63,724 nucleotides of DNA from Acetobacteraceae bacterium (GTDB lineage Bacteria; Pseudomonadota; Alphaproteobacteria; Acetobacterales; Acetobacteraceae). The stretch lies in the NCBI GenBank assembly GCA_947371015.1, contig CANBNK010000017.1:1-63724 (forward strand). Reading direction: 5' to 3'. The first letter of the stretch is position 1; each line of letters begins with the position of its first letter. The notes beneath the pieces were generated by a model, which was given only the letters and a program-made list of their open reading frames with translations, made no database searches and was not told the DNA's origin. Positions 23,186-31,497 of the stretch are shown here, one piece after another. A program made the position numbers and the translations under genes.

Positions 23186-25177
23186 ATGCCTGCCCGCACC
23201 ATTTTTGCCTGCACCTGCGAGGACAGCATGCCGCTGGACGAGCGCGCCCTGACCCGCGGCTGCGGCGCCGGCGCCGCCATCCGCACTGCCGAGAACCTGT
23301 GCCGGACCCAGTTGGACCGCTTCACCGCCGCGCTGGCGGAGGGCCGCGCGCTGACCATCGGCTGCACCCAGGAAGCCCCGCTGTTCCAGCAGGAAGCCGA
23401 GGCCGCCGGGTTCGCCCAGCCGATCAGCTTCGCCAATATCCGCGAAACCGCCGGCTGGAGCACCGAGGCCGAGCGCGCCGGGCCGAAGATGGCGGCGCTG
23501 CTGGCCGCCGCCGCGCTGCCGGTGCCGGAGACGCCCCTGGTCGGCCTGGTCAGCGAGGGCGTGACCCTGCTGCTGGGCCGCGACGCCACCGCCCTGGCCG
23601 TGGCCGAGCGGCTGAAGGACAAGCTGGACCTGACGGTGCTGCTGACCGGCGAGGCCGCGGTGACGCCGCCGCGCCAGGCGGAATACCCGGTGCTGCGCGG
23701 CAAGGCCCGCACCGCCACCGGCTGGCTGGGGAATTTCGAGGTGGTCGTGGACGGCCATGCGGCGCCCTCCCCGGCCTCTCGCGCCGCCTATAGTTGGGGC
23801 ACGCGACGGGATGGCGCGCGGTCTCGCGCCGACCTGGTGCTGGACCTGACCGGCGGCGCCCCGCTGTTCCCGCTGGCCGAGACCCGCCAGGGCTACCTGC
23901 GCGCCAACCCGGACAATGTCGCCGAGGTGGAGAAGCTGGTCGCCGCCGCCGGCGACATGGTGGGCGAGTTCGACCAGCCGCGCTTCATCGACTTCACCGC
24001 CGGGCTATGCGCGCATGGCCGCAACAAGCGCACCGGCTGCACCCGCTGCCTGGATTTGTGCCCGACCGGGGCGATCACCCCCGGGCGCGACAGCGTGGTG
24101 ATCTCGGCCGAGATCTGCGCCGGCTGCGGTGCCTGCGCCGCGGTCTGCCCGACCGGCGCGGCCAGCTACGCGCTGCCGCCCCCCGGCTTCACGCTGACCC
24201 GGTTGCGGATGCTGCTGCAGACCTACACGGCCGCGGGCGGCGCCGATGCGGTGCTGCTGCTGCACGACGAAGCGCATGGCGAAGCGCTGCTGGACGCGCT
24301 GGCTCGCCACGGCGACGGCCTGCCGGCGCAGGTGCTGCCGCTCAGGGTGAACGAGGTCTCGCAGACCGACCTGGCAACGCTGGCGGCCGCCCTGGCCTGG
24401 GGCGCGGCGGGGGTGCGGCGGCTGCTGCCGGCGCGCCGGCCGCATGGCGTGGATGGCGTGCTGCAGAACCTCGACACCATGCAGGCGGCGCTGGCCGGCA
24501 TGGGGCTGGCGGAGGGGCCGCCGCGGCTGGCCACCCTGGAAACCGACGACCCCTTCACGCTGGGCGAGGCACTGCGCCAGCCGATGCCGCGGCGGAGCTG
24601 GCAGCCCGCCAGCTTCCTGGCGCTGGGCACCAGCCGCGAAGTCCTGAAGCAGGCGCTGGCCGCGCTGCACCCCGCCACGGCGCCGGCGCTGGTGCCGCTG
24701 CCGGCTGGCGCCCCGTTGGGTGCCGCGCTGGTGCGGGCCGAGGGGTGCACCCTGTGCCTGGCCTGCACCATGGCCTGCCCGACCCAGGCCTTCTCCGCCA
24801 ACCCGGACCGGCCGCAGCTCTCCTTCCTGGAGGATGCCTGCGTGCAATGCGGGCTCTGCGTCGCCACCTGCCCGGAACAGGTCATCTCCCTGGCGCCACG
24901 GCTCAACTTTGCGCCGGAGGCGGCGCAGCCGCAGGTGGTGAAGGCGGAGGACCCCTTCCTCTGCACCCGCTGCGCCAAGCCCTTCGGCACCCGGTCGAGC
25001 ATCGAGAAGGTCAAGGCAAAGCTGGCAGCCAGCCACTGGATGTTCAGCGACCCGAAGCGCCTGGCGGTGCTGGAGCTGTGCGAGGATTGCCGCGTGGTGG
25101 AGGCGACCACCGGCGGCCTGGACCCCTATGCCGGCACGCCGCGCCCCCGCCCGCGCACGGCGGAGGACCTGGACTAG
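23186..25177 (+). CDS. Multi-cluster 4Fe-4S protein of the formate dehydrogenase cluster
   Basis: A 663-residue cytoplasmic protein. An N-terminal domain carries CTC near residue 9, Cys26 and Cys39. A ferredoxin pair follows (Cys285/288/292 and 311/314/317/321; the fourth ligand of the first may be Cys275), then a ~200-residue domain without Cys, then a second pair (521/524/527/531 and 552/555/558/562). The C-terminus has two CxxC pairs (593/596 and 632/635) that look like a zinc or rubredoxin-like site. It has no membrane segment. It is divergent from the accessory operon. A role in electron delivery or Fdh maturation is likely but unproven. Its TAG stop lies in copy C of the intergenic repeat. 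Confidence 0.78.
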   Translation: MPARTIFACTCEDSMPLDERALTRGCGAGAAIRTAENLCRTQLDRFTAALAEGRALTIGCTQEAPLFQQEAEAAGFAQPISFANIRETAGWSTEAERAGPKMAALLAAAALPVPETPLVGLVSEGVTLLLGRDATALAVAERLKDKLDLTVLLTGEAAVTPPRQAEYPVLRGKARTATGWLGNFEVVVDGHAAPSPASRAAYSWGTRRDGARSRADLVLDLTGGAPLFPLAETRQGYLRANPDNVAEVEKLVAAAGDMVGEFDQPRFIDFTAGLCAHGRNKRTGCTRCLDLCPTGAITPGRDSVVISAEICAGCGACAAVCPTGAASYALPPPGFTLTRLRMLLQTYTAAGGADAVLLLHDEAHGEALLDALARHGDGLPAQVLPLRVNEVSQTDLATLAAALAWGAAGVRRLLPARRPHGVDGVLQNLDTMQAALAGMGLAEGPPRLATLETDDPFTLGEALRQPMPRRSWQPASFLALGTSREVLKQALAALHPATAPALVPLPAGAPLGAALVRAEGCTLCLACTMACPTQAFSANPDRPQLSFLEDACVQCGLCVATCPEQVISLAPRLNFAPEAAQPQVVKAEDPFLCTRCAKPFGTRSSIEKVKAKLAASHWMFSDPKRLAVLELCEDCRVVEATTGGLDPYAGTPRPRPRTAEDLD

Positions 25178-25236
25178 AGTCTGATCCGCGAAGGCGAAAT
25201 CGCCGGCGCGGTGACTCAGTTGCTCGAACAAGGCCT
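25174..25236 (+). repeat. Dispersed intergenic repeat, copy C
   Basis: CTAGAGTCTGATCC and the following bases up to 25236 align with copy A at 2965 over about 63 bases, including AATCGCCG and the downstream TGCTCGAACAAGGCCT versus CTCTCGAGCATTGGCT. As with copy A, it starts within the TAG stop of the gene upstream. It runs into a perfect palindrome. Confidence 0.6.
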
Positions 25237-25252
25237 GGAGCATGCTCCAGGC
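25233..25252. repeat. Perfect 20-bp palindrome
   Basis: GCCTGGAG-CATG-CTCCAGGC is a perfect 20-base palindrome at the right end of repeat copy C, 47 bases before the start of the AtzH-like gene. It may be an operator, a terminator stem or simply the end of the repeat unit. Confidence 0.55.
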
Positions 25253-25298
25253 ACGCGGGTTGCTACGAGCCGGGCCGCATCATGCTGGGAGAACTGCG

Positions 25299-25691
25299 AT
25301 GGAGATCAACATCCCCGAGGTCGTGGAGGAAGTCCGCACCCGGTTCGAGGCCTATGAGCAGGCGCTGATCGACAAGAACGTGGCGGTGCTGGACGCCACC
25401 TTCTGGAACAGCCCGCTGACCATCCGCTACGCCGTGCATGAGAACGGCTACGGCTTCGACGAAATCCACGCGCATCGGGTACGCCGGCCACCCGGGCCGG
25501 GCAGCAAGCTGCGCCGCCGTCGCCTGGTCATCACCACGCTGGGGCGGGATATCGCCACGGTGAACCTGGAATACGACATGCGCGACCGCGACCTGCCGGG
25601 GCGGCAGACGCAGACCTGGGTGCGGTTACCGGAGGTCGGCTGGAAGGTGGTCTCGGCGCATGTCTCGGCGACCGAGCCTTCGCCGTACTGA
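25299..25691 (+). CDS. AtzH/HpxZ-like SnoaL-fold protein
   Basis: A 130-residue NTF2/SnoaL-fold protein of the AtzH-like (DUF3225, HpxZ) family. NIPEVVEEVRTRFEAYEQAL forms the first helix, TFWNSPLTIRYAVHENGYGF the conserved middle and VGWKVVSAHVSATE the last strand. HpxZ is linked to oxalurate and urate breakdown, and AtzH to the cyanuric acid pathway, as a small hydrolase or subunit. No amidase or purine gene is adjacent, so the substrate is open. The ATG at 25299 follows a GGGAGAA ribosome site. Repeat copy C occupies its leader. Confidence 0.75.
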   Translation: MEINIPEVVEEVRTRFEAYEQALIDKNVAVLDATFWNSPLTIRYAVHENGYGFDEIHAHRVRRPPGPGSKLRRRRLVITTLGRDIATVNLEYDMRDRDLPGRQTQTWVRLPEVGWKVVSAHVSATEPSPY

Positions 25692-25697
25692 AGCAAA

Positions 25698-25724
25698 TCC
25701 CTCCCCGGTTGCGCCGGGGAGGGA
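25698..25724. terminator. Perfect 11-bp hairpin between convergent genes
   Basis: TCCCTCCCCGG (25698-25708), loop TTGCG, CCGGGGAGGGA (25714-25724). It lies between the stops of the AtzH-like gene (+) and the aldolase gene (-), where a bidirectional terminator would be expected. There is no U tract on either side. Confidence 0.6.
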
Positions 25725-25735
25725 GACGCCAGGGT

Positions 25736-26500
25736 TTACTCGCCGCGCGCGGTCTTCACCGCCGCGGTGGCGGCGTTCATCATGATGCCGACTTCGTTGC
25801 TGATGGTGACCAGCTTGAAGCCCATCTTGATCATGCGGTTGGCATAGGCCGGGCTGCCATTGTGCAGGCCGGCGGCAATGCCGCGCTTGCCGCATTCCTT
25901 CAGCAGCATCTCGTAGATCGACAGGATCTCACTGTCCTCGACATCCAGCTTCGGGGTCTTGCCGTAGCTGAAGGACAGGTCCGACGGGCCAATATAGATG
26001 CCGTCGATGCCCGGCACATCCAGGATAGACTGGATGTTCTCGATCGCGGTCTTGGTCTCGATCATCGGGATGACGAGGATGTTCTCGTTGGCAGTCTTCT
26101 GGTAGCCGCCGGCCTCGCCGTACACGCCGGCGCGGATCGGGCCGTTGGAGCGCGTGCCCTGCGGCGGGTACTTGCTGTACTGCACCAGGGCGGCGGCCTC
26201 GGCGGCGGTGTTGATCATCGGGCAGATCACGCCATAGGCGCCGGCGTCCAGCACCTTGCCGATGATGCCCGGCTCATTCCACGGCACGCGGACCATCGGC
26301 GTCGGCCCATTGGCCAGCTGGATGCCCTGGAAGCAGGAGACGCAGGACAGGTAGTCCTGCACGCCGTGCTGCATGTCCACGGTCACGCTGTCCCAGCCGC
26401 ACTGGCTGTACATTTCCGCGCTGAAACCGTTGGGGATGGCGAGCCAGCCATTGACCACGGCCTTGCCGGCCTTCCACGCTTCCTTGACCTTGTTCGCCAT
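25736..26500 (-). CDS. HpcH/HpaI-family class II aldolase
   Basis: A 254-residue TIM-barrel aldolase of the HpcH/HpaI type, splitting 2-keto-acids to pyruvate (or a 2-oxoacid) and an aldehyde with a divalent metal. Motifs: TVDMQHGVQDY (residues ~40-50, catalytic His), PMVRVPWNEPG (Arg that binds the oxo-acid), VIPMIETKTAIENI (metal Glu), GIDGIYIGPSDLSFSYG (metal Asp). It is monocistronic: downstream is a hairpin, upstream a 76-base gap with a TATAGC box on the minus strand. Relatives include 4-hydroxy-2-oxoheptanedioate and 2-keto-3-deoxy-acid aldolases; the exact substrate is unknown. Confidence 0.88.
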   Translation of the reverse strand: MANKVKEAWKAGKAVVNGWLAIPNGFSAEMYSQCGWDSVTVDMQHGVQDYLSCVSCFQGIQLANGPTPMVRVPWNEPGIIGKVLDAGAYGVICPMINTAAEAAALVQYSKYPPQGTRSNGPIRAGVYGEAGGYQKTANENILVIPMIETKTAIENIQSILDVPGIDGIYIGPSDLSFSYGKTPKLDVEDSEILSIYEMLLKECGKRGIAAGLHNGSPAYANRMIKMGFKLVTISNEVGIMMNAATAAVKTARGE

Positions 26501-26576
26501 CGTTTCTCTCCCCCTTGGGTGCTGCAGTGGCGCGGATGCTATAGCAGTTGGAGCCCAGGGCAAGGCGTGGTCGGCC

Positions 26577-27089
26577 TCAGCGCGGCGGCGTCGGGCTGCG
26601 TTGGAACTCGGCCTGGGCCTCGCGGAACTCCTGGCTGGCGCGCAGGCGCTCCAGGTAGGTGATGCGGCGGCGGGAAGCGACCGGCAGCGCCGTGCCGCTG
26701 TAGCTGCCGCGGGCGCCGCAATCGGTCTCGCGGCACTGGTCGCCCTGGTCGTCGAACTGCACCTGGCCGCCAACGAAGCGCAGCGTCAGCGCGCAGCTGG
26801 GGGTGCCGGGGGCGGTCGGGCGGCGATAGACCAGCGCCTGGCCTTCCGCCCGCGCCACGCCATGCATGCTGCACTGGTGGCCATTGGCGAAGTTCAGCCT
26901 GGTGCGGAGGTAGGCAGTGGTCGGGGAAAGCCGCACCACCTCCAGGATGTCCTCAGAGGTGTACTTCTCCCCGGTCACCAGCTCGTTGGGGAAGCTGCGG
27001 CGATAGGCGCCTTCCACACTGGCGGGGTCCAGGGTTTGCGCCGCCGCAGGCAATCCCAGCAGCGCGGCGGCGATCAGAAATGCACGCAA
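26577..27089 (-). CDS. Secreted hypothetical protein with conserved Cys pairs
   Basis: A 170-residue exported protein: a signal peptide (RAFLIAAALLGLPAAAQ) and a mature domain of ~150 residues with beta-rich stretches such as ILEVVRLSPTTAYLRTRLNF and ALTLRFVGGQVQFDDQ. Four cysteines (HQCSMHG, SCALT, DQCRETDCG) may form disulphides. The C-terminus is helical and Arg/Gln-rich. The start is TTG at 27089, supported by a GGAGAGGAAG ribosome site; no ATG fits. No function is recognised. It is divergent from the FAD oxidase. Confidence 0.65.
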   Translation of the reverse strand: MRAFLIAAALLGLPAAAQTLDPASVEGAYRRSFPNELVTGEKYTSEDILEVVRLSPTTAYLRTRLNFANGHQCSMHGVARAEGQALVYRRPTAPGTPSCALTLRFVGGQVQFDDQGDQCRETDCGARGSYSGTALPVASRRRITYLERLRASQEFREAQAEFQRSPTPPR

Positions 27090-27143
27090 GGTCGCTTCCT
27101 CTCCAAGCCCGGGCCATGATAGCCAAGCGGCAAAGGACACGCC

Positions 27144-28535
27144 ATGAACGCCTCGCCCGCCGCCGTTGAACTTCTGATCGCTGCCGCCCGTGGGCTGCTG
27201 GGGGAGCGCCTGAGCACCACCACGGCGCTGCGCGAACAGCATAGCCGCGGCGAGGACACCACCACGCCGACCCTGCCGGACGCGGTCGCCTTCGTGGCGA
27301 GCACCGAGGAAGTCAGCCAGTTGCTGGCCCTGGCCTACCAGCATGGCGTGCCCGTGGTGCCGTTCGGCGCCGGCACCAGCCTTGAGGGCCATGTGAACCC
27401 GGTGCGCGGTGGCCTCAGCATCGACCTTTCCCGCATGAACAACGTGCTGGAAGTCAGCCCCGAGGACCTGGACTGCCTGATCGAGCCGGGCGTGACCCGG
27501 CAGCAGCTGAACGAGTTTCTCCGCGACCAGGGCATGTTCTTCCCGGTGGATCCCGGCAGCGTCTGCACCATCGGCGGCATGTGCGCCACGCGGGCCAGCG
27601 GCACCAATGCGGTGCGCTACGGCACCATCAAGGAAAACGTGCTGGCGCTGGAAGTGGTGCTGGCGGATGGCCGTGTCATCCAAACTGGCAGTCGCGCGCG
27701 AAAAGCCAGCAACGGCTATGACCTGACCCGGCTGATCATCGGCAGCGAGGGCACGCTCGGCATCGTCACCAAGATCCGGCTGCGGCTGCATGGCATACCC
27801 GAGGCGACTTCGGCCGCGGTGTGCCAGTTCGAGACGCTGAAGGGCGCGGTGGATACCGTCATCCAGACGCTTCAGGTGGGCGTGCCGGTGGCGCGGATGG
27901 AACTGGTGGACGAGGTGCAGATGGCCGCCTGCATCAGCTATTCCAAGCTGGAAGGCTACCAGCCAACACCCTGCCTGTTCCTGGAATTCCACGGCACCGA
28001 GGCCGGGGTGAAGGAGCAGGCAGAAATGGTCCAGGCCATCGCCACCGACAATGGCGGGAAAGGCTTCGCCTGGGCCACCGATGCCGAGACCCGCAACAAG
28101 CTGTGGAAGGCGCGGCACGACGCCTATTGGGCCTGCGTGGCGCTGGAACCCGGCAAGCGCGGCATCGCCACCGATGTCTGCGTGCCGATCTCCCGCCTCG
28201 ACGAAGCCTTGCTGGGGGCGAAGCAGGACATTCTCGCCAGCGGCCTCACGGCGCCGATCTGCGGCCATGTCGGCGACGGCAACTTCCACACCGTGATCCT
28301 GGTGGACGACAAGGACCCCGCCGCGCTGGCACGCGCCTGGGAGCTGGACAAGGCCATCGTGCATCGCGCGCTGAAGCTGGGCGGGACGTGCAGCGGGGAA
28401 CACGGCATCGGCATCGGCAAGCGCGAGTTCCTGGAGTTGGAGCACGGGCCGGAAGCGCTGGCGGTCATGCGCAGCATAAAGCAGACGCTGGACCCCAAGG
28501 GCATCCTCAATCCGGGCAAGATGTTCCGGAACTGA
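27144..28535 (+). CDS. GlcD/D-lactate dehydrogenase-type FAD-linked oxidase
   Basis: A 463-residue flavoprotein of the VAO/FAD-linked oxidase-C family, oxidising 2-hydroxy acids such as D-lactate or glycolate. The FAD-binding part covers residues ~40-220 with VPVVPFGAGTSLEGH, EPGVTRQQLNEFL, DPGSVCTIGGMCATRASGTN and GSEGTLGIVTKI. The C-terminal cap ends with CGHVGDGNFHTVI (metal His pair) and GTCSGEHGIGIGKREFL. It is followed 5 bases later by an MFS carrier, suggesting that the carrier imports the hydroxy acid. GlcE/GlcF subunits are absent, favouring a single-subunit D-lactate dehydrogenase-like enzyme. Confidence 0.9.
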   Translation: MNASPAAVELLIAAARGLLGERLSTTTALREQHSRGEDTTTPTLPDAVAFVASTEEVSQLLALAYQHGVPVVPFGAGTSLEGHVNPVRGGLSIDLSRMNNVLEVSPEDLDCLIEPGVTRQQLNEFLRDQGMFFPVDPGSVCTIGGMCATRASGTNAVRYGTIKENVLALEVVLADGRVIQTGSRARKASNGYDLTRLIIGSEGTLGIVTKIRLRLHGIPEATSAAVCQFETLKGAVDTVIQTLQVGVPVARMELVDEVQMAACISYSKLEGYQPTPCLFLEFHGTEAGVKEQAEMVQAIATDNGGKGFAWATDAETRNKLWKARHDAYWACVALEPGKRGIATDVCVPISRLDEALLGAKQDILASGLTAPICGHVGDGNFHTVILVDDKDPAALARAWELDKAIVHRALKLGGTCSGEHGIGIGKREFLELEHGPEALAVMRSIKQTLDPKGILNPGKMFRN

Positions 28536-28540
28536 CGCCT

Positions 28541-29725
28541 GTGAAACTGCCGATTGCGGTGGTCCTCGTCATCCTGACGATGGGCCATGTGTTCTCCAAC
28601 ATGGTCCGCACGCTGCCGGCGCTGGCGGCCGATGTGCTGCAACGCGACCTGGGCATCGGCCCGGAGGCGCTGGCCCAGTTGACCGGCGTGTTCCCCTTCG
28701 CCTTCGCCCTGGCCATGCTGCCGGTGGGCGTCGGGCTGGACCGCTGGGGCGTGCGGCCGACCTCACTCGTGCTGCTGCTGCTGGGCGTGCTGGGCAGCCT
28801 GCTGGCGGCGGTGGCGCCGGGCACCGGCGTGATGCTGCTGGGCCAGGTGGTGCTGGGGTTTTCCTGTTCCGGCATGATGATGTGCCCGCTGACCTTCGCC
28901 TCCCGCACCATGGATGCGCCGCGCTTCGCGCTGTGGAGCGGCATCACCCAGGGCGTGGGCAATTCGGGCATGCTGCTCTCGGCCAGCCCGCTGGCGCTGC
29001 TGGTGGACTGGCAGGGCTGGCGCGCCGGCTACTTTGCCTGTGCCGGCTTCGCGCTGCTGGTGGCCGCGCTGGTGGCGCTGGGCGTGCCGCGGCTGCCCGC
29101 GGCCCGCAATGCGGCGCGACCGACGCTGATGCAGGATGCGCGGCAGGTGCTGGCGCTGCTGGTCAGCCCGGCGCTGCGGCCGGTTATGGTGCTCGCCTTC
29201 GCCAGCTTCGCCGGGCAGTTCGGCGTGCGGGCGCTGTGGGGTGGGCCGTGGCTGATGGAGGAGAAGGGGCTGTCCCGGGTCTCCGCCGGCAATGTGCTGC
29301 TGATCTACACCATCACCGTCATCGTCGGGCCGATGCTGAATGGCTGGCTGGCGCGGGTCTGGCCGCACCGGATCTTCCTGCTGGCGGCGGGGCACATCAT
29401 CGCCGGGCTGATGCTGCTGGCCATGGTGGCCGGCGCCGACCTGCCGCCGTGGTGGGACGTGCTGACGCTGAGCATCTTCGGCCTGGCGCTGTGCAGCCAG
29501 ATCATCGTCTTCAGCCTGGTGCGCGCCGCGGTGCCGGAAGCGCAGACCGGCCGCGCACTTTCGGCCAACAACATCGCCTTCTTCGGCGGTGCGGCCATCC
29601 TGCAGGCGCTGAGCGGCGTCGCCGCCGGGTTCGGCGGCACCGCGGCGGGGTTGCTGACCTTCGCGGTGGCGCTGCTGGTCTGCACCGCCGGCTTCGTGAT
29701 GCTGCAACCGCGCAGGCAGGGATAG
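28541..29725 (+). CDS. Major facilitator superfamily transporter
   Basis: A 394-residue MFS carrier with about 12 transmembrane helices. The loop 2-3 motif reads VGVGLDRWGVRPTS (residues ~63-76), the usual GxLaDrxGrkxx relative, and PALRPVMVLAFASFAGQFG starts the second half. It starts at a GTG (28541), 5 bases after the hydroxy-acid oxidase stop, forming a two-gene unit. The carrier probably takes up the substrate of that oxidase; this is inference. Family placement beyond MFS (nitrate/nitrite-like or NarK-like) is uncertain. Confidence 0.85.
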   Translation: MKLPIAVVLVILTMGHVFSNMVRTLPALAADVLQRDLGIGPEALAQLTGVFPFAFALAMLPVGVGLDRWGVRPTSLVLLLLGVLGSLLAAVAPGTGVMLLGQVVLGFSCSGMMMCPLTFASRTMDAPRFALWSGITQGVGNSGMLLSASPLALLVDWQGWRAGYFACAGFALLVAALVALGVPRLPAARNAARPTLMQDARQVLALLVSPALRPVMVLAFASFAGQFGVRALWGGPWLMEEKGLSRVSAGNVLLIYTITVIVGPMLNGWLARVWPHRIFLLAAGHIIAGLMLLAMVAGADLPPWWDVLTLSIFGLALCSQIIVFSLVRAAVPEAQTGRALSANNIAFFGGAAILQALSGVAAGFGGTAAGLLTFAVALLVCTAGFVMLQPRRQG

Positions 29726-29755
29726 ACTGCGGCCCTCGCCCGGGGGAGTGACCGC

Positions 29756-30304
29756 ATGCGCAGCCTGTCCGACCACATGGCCAGCTTCGGCACCCATCAT
29801 CGCGACCGGCGCAACCGGGCGATGCACGTCGTCGGCGTGTTGCTGGTCATGTTCGCGCTGCTCGTCGCGCTTTCGGTGCCACGCTGGGAAGGCCTGACCC
29901 CGGCCATGGCGCTGGTGGCGCTGGGCGGGCTGTACTACCTGGCGCTGGACCTGCGGATTGGCCTTGCCGTCCTGGTGGCGGTGCTGCTGCTGCTCTGGGG
30001 TGCGGATGCGGTGGCCGGCGCGGCGCCGGTAGTGTGCTGGAGCGCTGGCGCGGCGGCCTTCATCGGTGGCTGGGTGCTCCAGCTGCTGGGGCATCGGTTC
30101 GAGGCCAGCAGGCCGTCGCTGCTGGGCAAGCTGCCGCAGACCTTCGTCTCGCCGCTGTTCCTGCTGGCCGATGCCGCCTTCGCGCTGGGCTGGCGCGATG
30201 AGTTGCGCAAGCAGGTGTCCAGCCGGCTGCGGATGGGGGATTTTGCCGGCATGGGGCGGCAACGGAGCCCCTTTCCGAGCGAGCAGGTCACGCCATCCGA
30301 ATAG
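29756..30304 (+). CDS. Mpo1-like (DUF962) membrane protein
   Basis: A 182-residue membrane protein of the Mpo1/DUF962 family. The first residues DHMASFGTHHRDRRNRAMHVVG hold the conserved His pairs (HH at 14-15, NRAMHVVG) that bind Fe in Mpo1, a dioxygenase shortening 2-hydroxy fatty acids. A second site GGWVLQLLGHRFEASRP supplies the second pair region. Four hydrophobic segments follow. The gene lies 30 bases after the MFS gene with its own GGGGGAG site and may be the third gene of the unit. Fatty-acid alpha-oxidation is the family function; here it is inferred. Confidence 0.8.
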   Translation: MRSLSDHMASFGTHHRDRRNRAMHVVGVLLVMFALLVALSVPRWEGLTPAMALVALGGLYYLALDLRIGLAVLVAVLLLLWGADAVAGAAPVVCWSAGAAAFIGGWVLQLLGHRFEASRPSLLGKLPQTFVSPLFLLADAAFALGWRDELRKQVSSRLRMGDFAGMGRQRSPFPSEQVTPSE

Positions 30305-30312
30305 CCTTTGCG

Positions 30313-31497
30313 CTAACCCGCCAACACGCCCTTCCCGCGCAGCGCCGCAACCTCCGCGGCGCTGTAGCCCAGCGCCGCGGCAATCTCCGCATTGTCCTGC
30401 CCCGGCCTGGCCAAGTCCCGCCGCAACCCCGGCCGCTCGCCGTCGAACGCCACCGGCAGCGCCGGCAGCTTCACGGTGCGGCCATCCGGCAGGGTCAGCG
30501 GCACCAGGCCACCGCCGGCGTTCAGATGCGGGTCGTCGAACAGCTCCGCCGGGCGGCTGATCGGCGCGAAAGGCAGGCCCAGCGCCGCCACCTTCTCGGT
30601 CAGTTCCGGCTTGGTGTAGCGGCCCAGCGCTTCGGCAATCACCGGGATGGTGCGGTCGCGCTGCTGCACCCGCTGGTTCTTGTTGGCCAGGGTCGGGTCG
30701 GTCTTCAGCGCCTCCAGCCCGAAGGCGTCGCAGAAGGCGGGCCATTGGGTGTCCGTCACCACACCCACAAAAAGCTGGCCGCCATCGGCGCAATCGAACA
30801 CGTCATAGACCGGCCAGGCCGGCAGGCGCGTGCTCATCGGCGGCGGCTCCACCCCGGTGATGGCGGCCTGGGCCATGTGCTGGCTCATCAGCATCGCCAC
30901 GGTCTCGAACAGCCCGGCTTCGACGTAGCGGCCCTGGCCGGTCGTCGTCCGCTCCGTCACCGCGGCCAGGATGGCGATGGACGCCGCCATGCCGCCCATG
31001 ATGTCGATGACCGAGGACCCCGCGCGCATCGGACGGCCGGGCAGCCCGGTCATGTAGGCCAGGCCGCCCATCATCTGCACCACCTCGTCCAGCGCCACAC
31101 GCGTCTCGTAGGGGCCGGGCAGGAAGCCCTTGCAGGAACAGTAGATCAGCCGCGGATGCGCGGCGTGCAGCGCTTCCCACCCCAGGCCCAGCTTGGCCAT
31201 GGCGCCGGGGCGGAAATTCTCGATCAGGATGTCGGCGCCGGCGACCAGCTTCCGCACCAACGCCATGCCCTCCGGCGTCTTCATATCGACGCACAGGCTC
31301 TGCCGGTTGCGCTGGCTGGCGGCGTAGAAACCGGTGCCGCTGCCGGTCAGGGTGCGGGTGCTGTCGCCGGAAGGGGCGGGTTCCACCTTCACCACCTCGG
31401 CGCCGAGGTCGGCCAGCACCATGCCGGTGGTCGGGCCCATCACCATGTGGGTGAACTCGACGACCTTCAGGCCGCGGAGCGGTGTCGGCGCACTCAC
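30313..31497 (-). CDS. CaiB/BaiF-family CoA-transferase
   Basis: A 394-residue class III CoA-transferase that moves CoA between acyl-CoA and a free acid. Typical parts: LKVVEFTHMVMGPTTGMVLADLGAEVVKVE at the N-terminus, NRQSLCVDMKTPEG, ADILIENFRPGAMAKLGLG, IYCSCKGF (replacing the usual SxxSGFG) and the aspartate nucleophile region of the family. It starts at a GTG at 31497 that overlaps the stop of the Bug gene. The operon (lactonase, Bug, CoA-transferase) suggests uptake of a carboxylate, ring opening and activation to a CoA thioester. Confidence 0.9.
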   Translation of the reverse strand: MSAPTPLRGLKVVEFTHMVMGPTTGMVLADLGAEVVKVEPAPSGDSTRTLTGSGTGFYAASQRNRQSLCVDMKTPEGMALVRKLVAGADILIENFRPGAMAKLGLGWEALHAAHPRLIYCSCKGFLPGPYETRVALDEVVQMMGGLAYMTGLPGRPMRAGSSVIDIMGGMAASIAILAAVTERTTTGQGRYVEAGLFETVAMLMSQHMAQAAITGVEPPPMSTRLPAWPVYDVFDCADGGQLFVGVVTDTQWPAFCDAFGLEALKTDPTLANKNQRVQQRDRTIPVIAEALGRYTKPELTEKVAALGLPFAPISRPAELFDDPHLNAGGGLVPLTLPDGRTVKLPALPVAFDGERPGLRRDLARPGQDNAEIAAALGYSAAEVAALRGKGVLAG

